Shown here: positions 1 to 10,700 of the stretch, piece after piece
How the letters are laid out: each line of letters starts with the position of its first letter
Position numbering within the stretch: the first letter of the stretch is position 1
Assembly (NCBI RefSeq): GCF_963678635.1
Contig: NC_087066.1
Location: 8,337,954 to 8,401,953, forward strand
DNA length: 64,000 nt
Reading direction: 5' to 3'
From: Symsagittifera roscoffensis
Lineage: Eukaryota > Xenacoelomorpha > Acoela > Convolutidae
Notes under the pieces: generated by a model
Databases searched by the model: none
What the model was told of the DNA's origin: nothing
What the model saw: only the letters and a program-made list of their open reading frames with translations
Program-made: the position numbers and the translations under genes

Positions 1-159
1 CAACAGTGATGTTCAGACCAGATATCTTATTCAATGACCTATGAAGTCGAAACTTTGAATGGACAGACCAACAAAACAAGTACTTAGCAGTATCAACCAG
101 GAAACAAGTCTCTGCTCGAAACAAGTCGTTAGACCATGCTCCCTGGACAAAAAAAATGA

Positions 160-700
160 CAGCGAAAACCGATGCTTCAGAGTAGGCAATTGACATAAAT
201 GTTTCACAAGAAGGACATCCATCGATCAATGTTTCAAGGAAACTATCATCAGCTGAGCGAAATAACGCTGATACAGAAAGAGAAGCCTTGGCAATTGTGT
301 CTGTGGTGACACGACTAAATACGGTCGTTTTAGGGCGCAGTTTCACAAACCGATCACAAAACCTTGCAGCAGCTCTTTGCGCTAGACGGAGAGATTCCGA
401 AAACAGCGCAAGCTAGAGTAACCATATGGGCTATTGTGCTGATAAGATTCTACAGAGGCGTCGCAGCTTTCAAACCGCTGAGATACAGAGGACAAGTTAC
501 GGACAATGCCCACAAGACACATACAGGAAGACAGGCAACAGCAGCTTAAATGGTTGCTCGGTGGCCTGTTATCTTACAAGACGTGGAAAAGCTTGTCTCA
601 AGATGTGAGATCTGTCACAAGATCAGACCATCGCTCGGGAAAACAGTCTCCAGTGGCCAGAAGCAGACGTATGAGAGCGAAAACCAGCTAGCGAGATGCA
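160..700 (+). pseudogene. Decayed Ty3/gypsy pol fragment (RNase H and integrase zinc domain)
   Basis: Pieces of a retrotransposon polyprotein read in order on the plus strand but in changing frames. The start of an RNase H domain (TDAS, then an SRKLSSAE-like and an EREALAIV stretch) lies at about 168-300 and is interrupted by an in-frame TAG. The RNase H C-terminal part (LFALDGEIPKTAQAR) follows at about 364-420. A histidine pair (about 507-520) and a CEICHKIRP motif (about 607-633) mark the integrase zinc-binding domain. No integrase core, LTR or other end is visible. Frameshifts and stops show it is dead. It is unrelated at sequence level to the large element further down. The family assignment rests on motif order, not on an alignment. 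Confidence 0.75.
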
Positions 701-850
701 GTCAGGAGACCAATGCCACAGATGGAACAAGTCAGATGGGCGATCATGAAACTGCACTGCAACATGAAACCGATAAACAACAACTCAACGACTCCAGACA
801 ATCAATCTGGACAAGTCTCAGGCAAACCCAATTAACCTTCAAGCCTGCGT

Positions 851-2760
851 AAGACAATGAAACTCTACATAGATCCTTTAAACTCAGATCTTCCTAGAAA
901 AAGAGGAAATCTGTGATGATATCAGAACTCATCGAAATTAAAACTCGTATTATCAAGCATAAAGATGATAAATATAAAAATTTACTTGATCTGTTGAAGC
1001 GTATTAAACTGGTTCAGAAGCAATTTTTCATATATTACTGTCTAACTGTCTAATTTTTGAAAACACTGTTCAACTTTTATCACCAGGTGTCATTCAAGAT
1101 AAATTCTCATGATATTGATCAATATAATCCGTGATTACAATGCTTTATATATCGATAAAACTTTTTCTTGAAAGTTTACCCGAAAATTTATCATGAATTT
1201 ATCATGAATTTCTTGAAAATTTACCATGGGAACATGTGAACAAAGAAAGTCTTATCCCCAATGACATATCTTGTTTTCATGTATTTTTTTTCTCTATGAT
1301 AACAACAACAAACACCAGCTAATTTTCACGTAAATTATCACTAACATCGGTCTCAACAAAGTCTTCATAGCAAACATCTTGCTTTCAAAACCCAGTGAAT
1401 ATTTGTAGAACCTTACTTCAACGTTCAGTTTGATATAAGTTCTAGCTGGTCAGAATATAAGCGAACTACTTGTATTTTTTCATATTTGATCATTACTGTC
1501 GTCTTTCAGATCTCAAATTGTTATCAAAAATATGTGGATTTAAGTTCAATTTTACTATTAGTGGGCAAGATCAGGGAAAATGTACCAGAGCTTGGTGTAG
1601 TTGAGCTTTTGTCATTCATAAAATTAAATTTTGAATTGAATTTTGATGCAGAGACTCATTTAAATACCAAAAAAATTTCATCAATAAAACAGCTTTACAG
1701 CAAATTTTCAACAGCAACTTTTGTTTTTAATTTTAGTTTTGCACTGTGATACAATTGCATGAACACCTATCTAATTACACCGTTGTATTTTGTCCATATC
1801 ACAGGTACTACATTTTTCATAAATATTATAGTCTGCGAACTTTTGTTAAACAGGAAAAATGCAAACGGAAAGATTGACCTTAGTAAGTCGTTAATATATG
1901 ACACAAAAGGCTGGAGAACTTCTTTTGTGGTCTGAACAATGAATCTTCTTGCTATTATTTGACCATTATTTTCATTAAGGATCGATGAACGTAGTTATTA
2001 ATATTTTTAAAATCTCAAAATTATATAATGCATAAATTGTGTTTTTTTGCGGATTGATTTTTGATTTCTTTCTAAGTTCAGTTCGTTTCTTTTTTAAAAG
2101 GTGGGCGAAGTCGACTATTGAACAAGCAAAAAAGTAAAGGCCACTAAAAACGTGATCGTTTTCTATTTTCGAGAATGGGTATCGCAATTTTCGGTTTTTC
2201 TAGCGGAACTCAAACTTGACATTTTGATTCAGTTTGCTCAATTTGGGTTAAAATTATCAAACAAGTGCCTAGACACAAATTTTCTTAAAAATCAAAGAGT
2301 GGTAAAACCGTATAATTTTATATGAAAGTTCCAAAATTGTTTTTAAGAAAGAAGTCAGTCTTTTGCTTTCTATTCCTTACATTCAATGACGCTTTCTCCA
2401 CGGTCTGGTAACTTTGTTGTAGGTTTATAATTTGAACAACAGCTAAATTTAGTTTGACTGAAAAGCTAAAAAAAGCATAGAGAAAATAGGCTAGGGCTGC
2501 AAACTTGCACCGGATAATTTTGCCAACCAGTCATTAATGACGATATATGTCCAAGGCAAGCACCGACATAACAGCTTTTGAACTCGTAACACAAAATCCA
2601 GGTTGCGCACCTAGATTATTAACAGTCGATAAATGTTTTTCAGACTTTTATATATGTCGTGATGTTTTTTTTCTCATTTTGATTTATGAAAAAATCTATA
2701 ATTGCTCTTACAAAAAAAGAAGTGCATTCATACTTATAGAAGCCCCTAAATATATGAACA
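851..2760. other. Intergenic, no gene recognised
   Basis: AT-rich sequence with short open frames only. None shows a known domain, a splice-site pair or a codon bias distinct from the surroundings. Near 1140-1225 there is a small cluster of repeated TTTATCATGAATTT-like words. Confidence 0.5.
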
Positions 2761-2761
2761 C

Positions 2762-2974
2762 TTTTTGAGTTCATATCAAGATCATTTCAAACTCATTTGC
2801 TAGAAGGTAGACAAAATGTACTCTCCAAAAAGTGCGATCGAGTTCTAGTTTCAGAAGTGGAATTGATTTTTTAGATTTTTCGCGGAATATAAAACGTTTC
2901 CTCAAAAATTTTTATTGAATAGTGCCAATATGGAGTGCTTTTAAAAGTCAAAGAGCTTGAGGCCATTTACATTC
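2762..2974 (+). repeat. Old dispersed repeat, copy 1 (split by an insertion)
   Basis: This segment and 4236-4500 align along their length: ACTCTCC, then TTCTAGTTTC, GAGGAATT-like, a CGCGGAAT/CAGCGGAAT block, and TCAAAGAGCTT. The homology resumes after the element at 2985-3888: 3889-3960 (GGGTTGACTCTTTCCCAAC and onwards) matches 4545-4605. The two copies are clearly diverged, so the duplication is old. Confidence 0.6.
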
Positions 2975-2984
2975 CCGGGTTGAC

Positions 2985-3888
2985 AAAAAAATGCTTATTG
3001 TACAATTTTCATATATGAAAAAAATGCTTATCATACTCGTTCATACATTTTCATAGAGCAAAAATTATTATATGAAAATAGCAAAATAAGAATGTTTTCC
3101 ATGCTATGAAATTGTATGATAATCATTTTTTCCATACTATGAAGTTATATGACAAGCATTTTTTCCATAAATGAAAATACAAAGAGTTTTGGTTTCGTAA
3201 ATTTGGGTTTCAACCGAAACACTAACCAAGGACAAAACCTCGAGTGAAACTGGCAGTTACCACGCAGATAAACTGCATTTGGTGATTTTAGCCATGAAAG
3301 TGAAATTTAACGTTTTCACATGGAATTATATACCAAGAAAGTAACTTTTTGAATATGGCTAGATAATTTTAACTTTGAAAATTTTGATGGTTGGGAAAAG
3401 GCTTGTATTTTCACAAAACTATTTTTATCTTAGCAAATAAAACAAAAGATATGTAATTTCACTCTTCTTGTAATTTTTGGGTTTTTGGGTGAAAAACTCA
3501 ACCTGGACTACGTTATAAACACAAAAAATCAAGTTTTGCATGCAAAATTTTTTTTCGTAATATTTATATTTCAGCACAAAAGCAAGTTTGCAAACAAAAA
3601 AGGGATTAAAATTTTTCTACTTCAAATTTTTGTTTTTGCTTATGAAAAAAAAGCATATCATGCACTTTTCAAAAAAGAAAATTTTATGATAAGCATTTTT
3701 TATCGAGAACCTTAAATCTTTTTTTTTGATAACCAGAGAGCTTCAAAAGAGGCAATTAGACCAAAAACGTTCATTAAAAAATTTTAAAGTACCTTTTAAG
3801 TTTTGAAAGATTTTTCTATGATCAGCATTTTTCCATAGACTTCATGTATGAAACTGTATGATAAGCATTTTTCTTCTATGGACGTCAA
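2985..3888. mobile_element. MITE-like element with 10-bp target duplication
   Basis: A 904-bp segment is bounded by the direct repeat CCGGGTTGAC (2975-2984 and 3889-3898). Both ends carry the motif AATGCTTATYRTAC followed by TTTCATAYATG, in inverted orientation. Related words (ATGCTTATCATAC and its complement GTATGATAAGCAT) recur inside, at about 3022, 3112, 3148, 3685, 3815 and 3855. The paralogous repeat at 4236-4610 lacks this block and acts as an empty site, which supports insertion. No coding capacity is visible. The superfamily is undetermined; a 9-10 bp duplication would fit a MULE-type or similar DNA element. Confidence 0.65.
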
Positions 3889-4235
3889 CCGGGTTGACTC
3901 TTTCCCAACTTTTTGTTGGCAAGGTTATTTAATTGTTGCGTAATTTTGCTTTAACCCGTTAGCAACTAGCACCAATCAAAATGAGTTTCAAACCTTTCAA
4001 ATCAAAATCAGATACGTAGCAATTCACCACCACTCATCAAAAAATGGGGTAGTTTATGCTCATCATTCTAATTGTAGAAGGAGATATTCTTTTGATGACT
4101 CAAATTCACTGAAAACATTTATTAAGACTAATGAACGTAAAGAAGACTCTTATTTAGGTCTTGCTGTATTTTTTTTTTGTTTTTTTTTTCAGGAAAAAGT
4201 CTTAAAATATTGATGCACTTAGGTATAATCCACTT

Positions 4236-4610
4236 TTGAGTTGAATTGAAATTCATCTGCTCAAAATGACGTAAATAGCACTCTCCGAATACGGACGAGC
4301 AAATGGCGCAAATATTCGTGAACGATTTCTAGTTTCGAAAGAGGAATTTATTTTATAGATTTCCAGCGGAATAAAAACTTTACTTATTGATCCAAGTTCC
4401 TCAGGTTGTTAGGTTCATGTTATCAAAAAAACACCAACCATAAATCGTTCTAGAAATTCAAAGAGCTTACAGGGCATCTATTTTTTCTTTGAAACTCGAA
4501 AGTTGAAGTTTTTAAAACAAACTCAGTGTTTTTTTTGTGTTTACTTGGGTTCATTACTCTTTTCCAATCTTCGATTGGCTATGTTAGTTGTTAAAACTCC
4601 TTTTCTGATT
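4236..4610 (+). repeat. Old dispersed repeat, copy 2 (uninterrupted)
   Basis: This is the counterpart of 2762-2974 plus 3889-3960, colinear and without the 0.9-kb insert. It ends about 200 bp before the exon at 4822. Confidence 0.55.
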
Positions 4611-4821
4611 AATTTTGACTTTTTCTCAAATTTTTGCAGCTTCATATTTTGCCCAAACTGTGCGTTTCAAGATACAATTTGATTGGCTTCGCGTTGAAGT
4701 AATATCAGTTGTTGCTAATATTCGCCAATTCTCACTTTTTTCACAAGGTAACGACCTGTTAGCCAAATATAACGTTGGTATGAACTTAAGGAAGCTTTGG
4801 AGTGATTGTGTGTCTTGGCAG

Positions 4822-4944
4822 GTGTTTGACAAGGAGGCAGTCTACAACCCCTTCATGTATGCGATGGTGGAGATGGCGGCCCTTGCAATGTGTGCCACTG
4901 TCATCTGCATGGGATGCATGTACTACTACCTCGCCACAAGATAG
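4822..4944 (+). CDS. Candidate 3' terminal exon of a membrane protein
   Basis: Just after a CTTGGCAG acceptor (ending 4821) the base composition changes sharply to a C/G-rich coding style. A 40-codon frame runs to TAG at 4942-4944. It begins VFDKEAVYNP and continues into a hydrophobic stretch of about 25 residues rich in Met, Ala and Cys (roughly exon residues 12-35), ending YYYLATR. That is a single transmembrane helix with a very short tail. Upstream exons were not identified; the same frame is open further 5' but in AT-rich, non-coding-like sequence. The family is not recognised. It could be the last helix of a four-span protein, but this is a guess. Confidence 0.5.
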   Translation: MFDKEAVYNPFMYAMVEMAALAMCATVICMGCMYYYLATR

Positions 4945-6100
4945 AACAACTTAAAAACGCACCATAGAAGTATTTAGAGTCGCCCGTTTTAGTCGCCCAT
5001 AACTATAATTGACTGTCATAACTTAACATAATTGACTGTCTTAACATAATTTTGAAAAAAGTAGCGAGGCTTCTTGTGAGTTTTCATTTTCCAAATTATT
5101 TTGAAACTTCATCAGTCTTCATTGTTATCGAGTTGTTTTTGCGGCTCAGAAAGCGAAAAAAAAATCGAAAAAGCTTTGATATTCTGCAAGCCTACTTTTT
5201 TTCGAAATCCCAAAATATTGGACTCAAAACCTGCAAATCAATATGGCTGCAAAAACATCATCTCTGGATTTTTGCCATACTTTGATCTCAAGTTTTCCAT
5301 AGACTCTCATGAAAGCATGTAAGTTCACCAAATATAAGTAACAGCAGATTAACCATGAAGTTGAAGTCTTCGGTGTAAATTGGCAAATTGCATGCGATTT
5401 AATTAGTTTATAAAACTGATGAAATGTTAATTTCCTGTTGATTTATAATTTTGTTTCATTGAATTTTTTAAGCAAAACAAAATAAAATTTTCTCTAAATA
5501 ACCGTTTTGTCTATTTAAATTCAGCAGCCCTTTAAAAAAATGGTGTGAAAATGATTTGGCGAATTCAAATAGAGAAGTATGCAATCTGTGCGGTGACCGC
5601 TACGGGGTCACACTTCGACCCAGAAAAGGATTTAGGTTATCGGAAGGCGGAACCTCCCCTATGATTCCCCCCATCAGGGATTTGACCCCCTAGTCACACA
5701 AAGGGCCCCCTTTGGTACTATAATGCGATCTTCGTTTTTTTGCGGATCGAACCTATAATTGGAATGTATATTTGATACAAAAGTTAGTTGTCAAAAATAT
5801 AAATGCATAGCGGATAGTTAATAATAATAATCATAATAAATTGTTTGCAAATTAGATTCCATTCATTGTAAAAATTACTACATTTACAAACAAACGAAAT
5901 CACATTGCGAGAACGCCGTGGAACTATGCAGCCCGTTTTCAGGCGCCTCTGATCCTGCTATGACTTCTGTTATTTTTAAATATCGATAGTTATTCAAGAA
6001 ATCAAAAAAAAAAAGATTTAATGATTTAAAGAAGAAAAAAAAATTTTTGAAGCGAAAAAAGGGGAAAGTTTCAGCAGTATACCTACCCTTGACAGCAAAT
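4945..6100. other. Intergenic, with a possible hAT-like MITE fragment
   Basis: Mostly AT-rich. A GC-richer block at about 5586-5725 contains GGGATTTGACCCCCTAGTC. In reverse complement this resembles the GGTCGGTAGGGCGTCGAATCCCT block of the MITE family seen at 42959, 54962 and 63165, so it may be a sixth, minus-oriented fragment. No gene is seen. Confidence 0.4.
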
Positions 6101-6248
6101 CTTTTTTTTTCAAATACTAATTCTACTCAATAATGAGTTTAAACAGTTGATAATTTCCTAGAATAAAATTGTCCAAAAACTCATGGTTGAAGATTTGTAA
6201 TTGATATTGTGTGCAGCTCTGAATCTTAGTTACAAAATCTGGGTAGTA

Positions 6249-8975
6249 TTATAGAACAAAGTTGAAAAATTTTTTTATTCTAACGTTTACAGAAGTTTGT
6301 TTATTACCCTTTGATTGCACAGGTATCTGCCTAGCTAAAATTCTCTTATTCAAAATTGTATTCAAATTTTTCTCAGTTACAGCTTCCTGGACAATGGCCG
6401 ATATGCACTCTTTTCTCAAAACCTTACATAGTAATTTTAATAATTCATAGATATGTAATTCTTTTACGAAGTAGATTTTGTGTTTTTGTCTCAGTTCTTC
6501 GATGCTTTCGTTTCTTCTCTTAAAACAAATAATTTTTAGAAGCCGTTTTATTTTAAGTTCAACTGTTTCTAATTTCATTTTGTTTGTTGACGCATAAGCC
6601 AAAACCCCGTCTGTGAAATGGGTTTCATGTAAACGTTATATGCTTTCAATAGTTGATCTTTACCTAAAACTTTCCTCAACCTGTAATACATCCCACAAAA
6701 CCTTGACAATTTATTTTCAATTTTTGTAATATGATCAGTAAAGGAAAGTTTAGAGTCAATTTGAACACCTAAGTATCGGAACGATTGTTTTTCTTCGTTG
6801 ATTATTCCTTTTTTTTGACATCTGATTTACCGCTGCTCTTCTTAGATAGTATCATTGTTTTTGTTTTATCTTCATTTAAGGTCAGCTTGCTATTTTCTAG
6901 CCAACTTGCTGTTTTGTCCAACGCTTCTTGATGTTTACCGGTTAAGTCACTGTTTCTAGCTGTCGTTTTTATGACAGTGTCGTCTGCATATAAAATCAGA
7001 TTACTTTCACTTTTTTCATTTAGCTCAATATCATTTATATAAATGATGAAAAGAAGCGGGCCTAGTATGGATCCCTGTAGTACTCCATAATTCACATTTT
7101 TATTTTGAGAGCGTTTAGTTTTAGTGGCAACGTATTGTTGTCGGTTTTTAAATAAGACTTTAGAAGATCCAAAATAGGTCCCCGAAAACCATATGCGTCA
7201 CATTTCTCAAGTAAAAGAATGTGGTCAACTGTATCAAAGGCTTTCTTAAGGTCAATGAATGTGCACTGTGTCTTCGTGGTATTAGAGTCCCAATCTTGAC
7301 GCACTTCTTCTATTATGGTTATCAAAGCATCAATTGTACTCCTTTTTGATCTGAACCCAAACTGGCAATTTTGTAGTAACTGATAATTAGTGAGATGTTT
7401 GTTCGTTCTGTTATAAATGACCCGCTCAAAAATTTTAACCAACAACTGGTAAAAGAGAAATTGGCCTGTAATTTGATGGGTCTAGATCATTGCCTTCTTT
7501 GAAGAGAGGTTTAACTTTAGCAATTTTGAAACTGTCTGGAAAGACTTGTCTATCCAAACAATTTTGTAAAAGTTTTGTCAAAACTGGAAGCAAAACTTGA
7601 CAAATTTTTTCAAGTAATAGTGATTAAGTCCATATGTAACCAAACTAAACTTGGTTTTTAGCGATTCGATTATATTTGAAATTTCACTTTGCGTTGTATC
7701 AGCTAAAAACATTGAGTTAATTTGCTTTCTGACTTTTAATTTTTTTGAAGTATTGAAATTCCTCGCCAATTTTTCTCCAATATTCGCAAAGAAATTGTTA
7801 AATTCATCAACATTTATGTTTTTTTTCTTCCTGGTCGTTGTTTTTGGTAGCACGTGTTAGGTCATTATACAGACGGAAAAATTCTCTGCTGTTGTTGTTG
7901 GATTCCAATCATAATTTGTTTTGATAAAATGCTTTTTTTTCCGACTCAGCATTTTGCGAACTAATTTACTTTGAGATTCAATTTTACTTCTGGCTTCTGC
8001 GGTTCCGGTTTTTAAAAAAATTTCCTAAGTCGGTACTTTTTCGATGCTGCATTTTTCAATTCATTATCAACCCAGTGCTTCGAAGTTTTTCTATTTTATG
8101 TTTTTTCTGGTAAAAAAGATTCAATGTTATTTCTGAATTTTTCATTCAACAATAAAAAAAGCTCATCGCAATTAAATTGGCTAATTTTTGTTTCAACTTC
8201 TAATAAATTTTCATATAAAGACTCATTTAGTTCTTTCAGAAAAGATTCCGATTCAAGTTTGTACCATGGTCGGGCTTTGGTAATAAAAGGTTCATTTTTG
8301 CATGTTTGTGCTGTTGCGTTTAAAATTACTCCATAATGATCAGTTACCGATGTTTTAAAGATGGTTACTGGTTTTTTTACATTGGAAAAAAAAAAGATCT
8401 ATACACGTGTTGCTGGTCTCAGTTTCTCTGGTTGCTTTATTTCCATTTTGTAGGAAAAAATCGTTTCCATTTAATATACTTATAAATTCCGAGAGTCGCT
8501 TACTCTTTCTCAAAACATTAATGTTAAAGTCACCACAAAGTAAATGATGTGTAGATGGTGCCACTATAATATCATCCGAAACCTTTTGTAGTAAAAGGAG
8601 TGTCTGAGTTTTTACCGCGCCAGGAGGAATATAAACACACGTAATAATTGTACTTTTTAGTTTTTCATTTGTAATTTTGACGCTTAATAATTGAATGTTG
8701 TTACAACTTGTTCTTTTTATTATTTCATAATTTATTTTACATTTTATATATAAGCATACGATTGCTCCTCTACGCTTACGAGAACTTTCAATGAGAGGTT
8801 GATATTCTTTTATTTTGAAAATATTGAAATTCTGGTTTGGTGAAAGCCAGGTTTCGGTGCAACATATAACACTAGGCAAATAATTTAGTTGAGTTAGACT
8901 AACTTGAAATTTGTCTATGTTTTTTGGTATTGATCTTATATTTTGCAAAAGAACCTGCTCAATGGTATTCATGAT
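6249..8975 (-). pseudogene. LINE ORF2 (endonuclease - reverse transcriptase), broken
   Basis: The endonuclease frame (8972-8355, 205 codons) shows an N-x-R-S-I start, a TETWLS motif, CGDFNIN, and a C-terminal T-x-T-C-I-D-L-F-F signature. The linker frame (7853-7578) has VDEFNNFFANIGEKLA. The RT frames show KIFERVIYNR, QFGFRSKRST and DLKKAFDTVDH (7445-7092), then GVLQGSILGPLLF and LYADDT with the catalytic aspartates (7095-6802). A further frame (6602-6249) carries the C-terminal KIICFKRRNES...LHIYELLK region typical of CR1-group elements. At least four frame changes separate these parts, so no functional protein is made. Confidence 0.8.
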
Positions 8976-9316
8976 ATACTGCCTTTTGTATCTTTGTTGT
9001 TCTGAGATAGAAAAAAAAACAAATGATGATAAAAAATCACAAACTCCCTCGGTTGGCCTGAAAGCTTTTCCCTTCTACTTCCCTATGTTTCATACGTTGT
9101 TCTTGTATGTAAGCAATATCCTTAAAATTGCTGTTTTAGAAACAAAATTTCTTGATTTGCCGTGTTTTCAATTTAACTTCTTAACTGTAGAGACCTGAAG
9201 TTTCCTCATTTACATCCAAGTTTCACGACAAAAAAATAATAATCGTAATAAAATTGAAACTTAGGTAAATTTTAATTTCCAGATAGAAAATAAAATTTTT
9301 CATTTAGTGTCAACTC

Positions 9317-9427
9317 CGCGTTATCACAGAGCACACCAAAGTTCACTCGCATAACCAGTCCATAAGCCCCTTTCCAGGCTTAGAGGTCGCGTTATCACAA
9401 CCAACCTGGAGCGCTCGCGTTATCACA
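9317..9427 (+). repeat. Three copies of CGCGTTATCACA
   Basis: The 12-mer is exact at 9317-9328, 9388-9399 and 9416-9427, inside a GC-richer island between the two LINE ORFs. It may be a LINE promoter or inter-ORF motif, or part of a small unrelated insertion. Confidence 0.5.
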
Positions 9428-9784
9428 AGCAGGGCAAATGGAACTGACAGTGAGATTTCAATCCAAAATTGATTATGACTAACAATATGAAACAAACAAA
9501 AAGTTTGGGTTAAGTTGTTTCTGACATAATTTGACTTATTTGAAACTTTAAACCAAATTGAAAGAAGTGGGGAAAAAAATCCAAAAAGTCACTTCCTTAG
9601 TTCAAAAGAAAAAAAAATAAAAGCAATAGTATAATTATTATAAACAAGTTAACAGGTTAAGTTAGTGCAGAGTTGCACGGCGTGATAGTATCAACTCATT
9701 TTATCGTTCATTTTATCATAAGACAATGTATAAAATACTCAACAAAAAGTTTGAAAGCGTGTAACTGATTAGAGTTTATGAGTC

Positions 9785-10560
9785 TATTTATTGCTCATAT
9801 ATAGTTTTTTGCCCTCCGGTGAGACTCTATCGCTTGCACCTCTGCTGCTTTTGTTAACCTCAACAAATTTTCTTTTGATCGCATTTGGTTCCAATTTATT
9901 AAGATCATCCAAGCTATTGACTTTCATATACTTTTTCGATCCATTTTCACCAGTAACTGCAACTGATACAATGCATTATTTGGTGACCGTCTCCAACCCC
10001 ATTCGAACAGCAGTTGCTTTGATCTCTGCGTCAGCTTTAGGCAATGTTTCATTTAAAATAATAATTTTTTGGTTTATTGGGTTGACCTTTTTTCTAAGAG
10101 CCCTTCTATTTTTCCAGACTTGCCTTTTGTCCTCGAAGTAAATGAATTTGCATATTACGCAGGGAAGGAAAATACCTGTATCACCAGGCAGGACATGGCA
10201 AGCTTTCACACCTTCATACTTAATTGTTATACCCAAAAACTTCTTCAAAAGTTTTAGTGTTTCCATTGTTACGTCTCTCACATTGCGCGCATCGTAAGGA
10301 GGATTCAATATTATAATACTATCTTTTCTTGAATATCTTTCCTGAGCACGCAGTCGTTCCTGCATGTCCCGTTGATTTTTTTTCCAATTCTTGAATACGA
10401 AGTTGTTGAGCACCCGAAAACATTTTAAGACCATCAATTTCTTTTTGTAACTCGCTCACCTTAGTGTCACTTGTTTTACTCTCGGAACCTCGAGCAGGGG
10501 TGGAGCTGACTGAAGTTCCCACCAAAACATCTTGTTGATCCACATTTATGATAGATAAGC
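9785..10560 (-). pseudogene. LINE ORF1 (coiled coil plus RNA-binding domain), broken
   Basis: Two overlapping frames form one ORF1-like protein. The N-terminal part (10319-10560) has a leucine/isoleucine heptad region containing ELQKEIDGLKMFSG. The second frame (9976-10437) starts with RLRAQERYSRKDSIII and continues through an RRM-like stretch with a VICKFIYFEDKRQVWKNRR motif. That matches the nucleic-acid chaperone ORF1 proteins of CR1- and L1-type elements. A further frame change is needed near 9976 to reach the C-terminal tail and stop near 9785. Confidence 0.65.
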
Positions 10561-10700
10561 CGTCAAATAAATATTTTTTAGAAAAAATAATAATAAATGT
10601 AACTTGGATAACAAAAATTAGGATAGTTATTAATTGAATAAAGTCAATCAGAAAAATTTTTGGAAGATTTAAGCTCAATTGTTTTAAATCAAATCGACAT

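Larger units (their letters stand above)
6100..10700 (-). mobile_element. Decayed near full-length LINE (CR1/Jockey-type non-LTR retrotransposon)
   Basis: Read on the minus strand, a coiled-coil/RNA-binding ORF1 remnant (10560-9785) precedes an apurinic-type endonuclease (8972-8355), a linker, a reverse transcriptase (7445-6802) and a C-terminal domain (to 6249). This is the standard order of a two-ORF LINE. Frameshifts and stops are spread throughout, so it is inactive. The end coordinates are approximate: the 3' tail near 6100 is AT-rich, and no clear target duplication was found. The 800 bp between ORF1 and ORF2 is longer than usual and may hold a later insertion. Confidence 0.8.
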
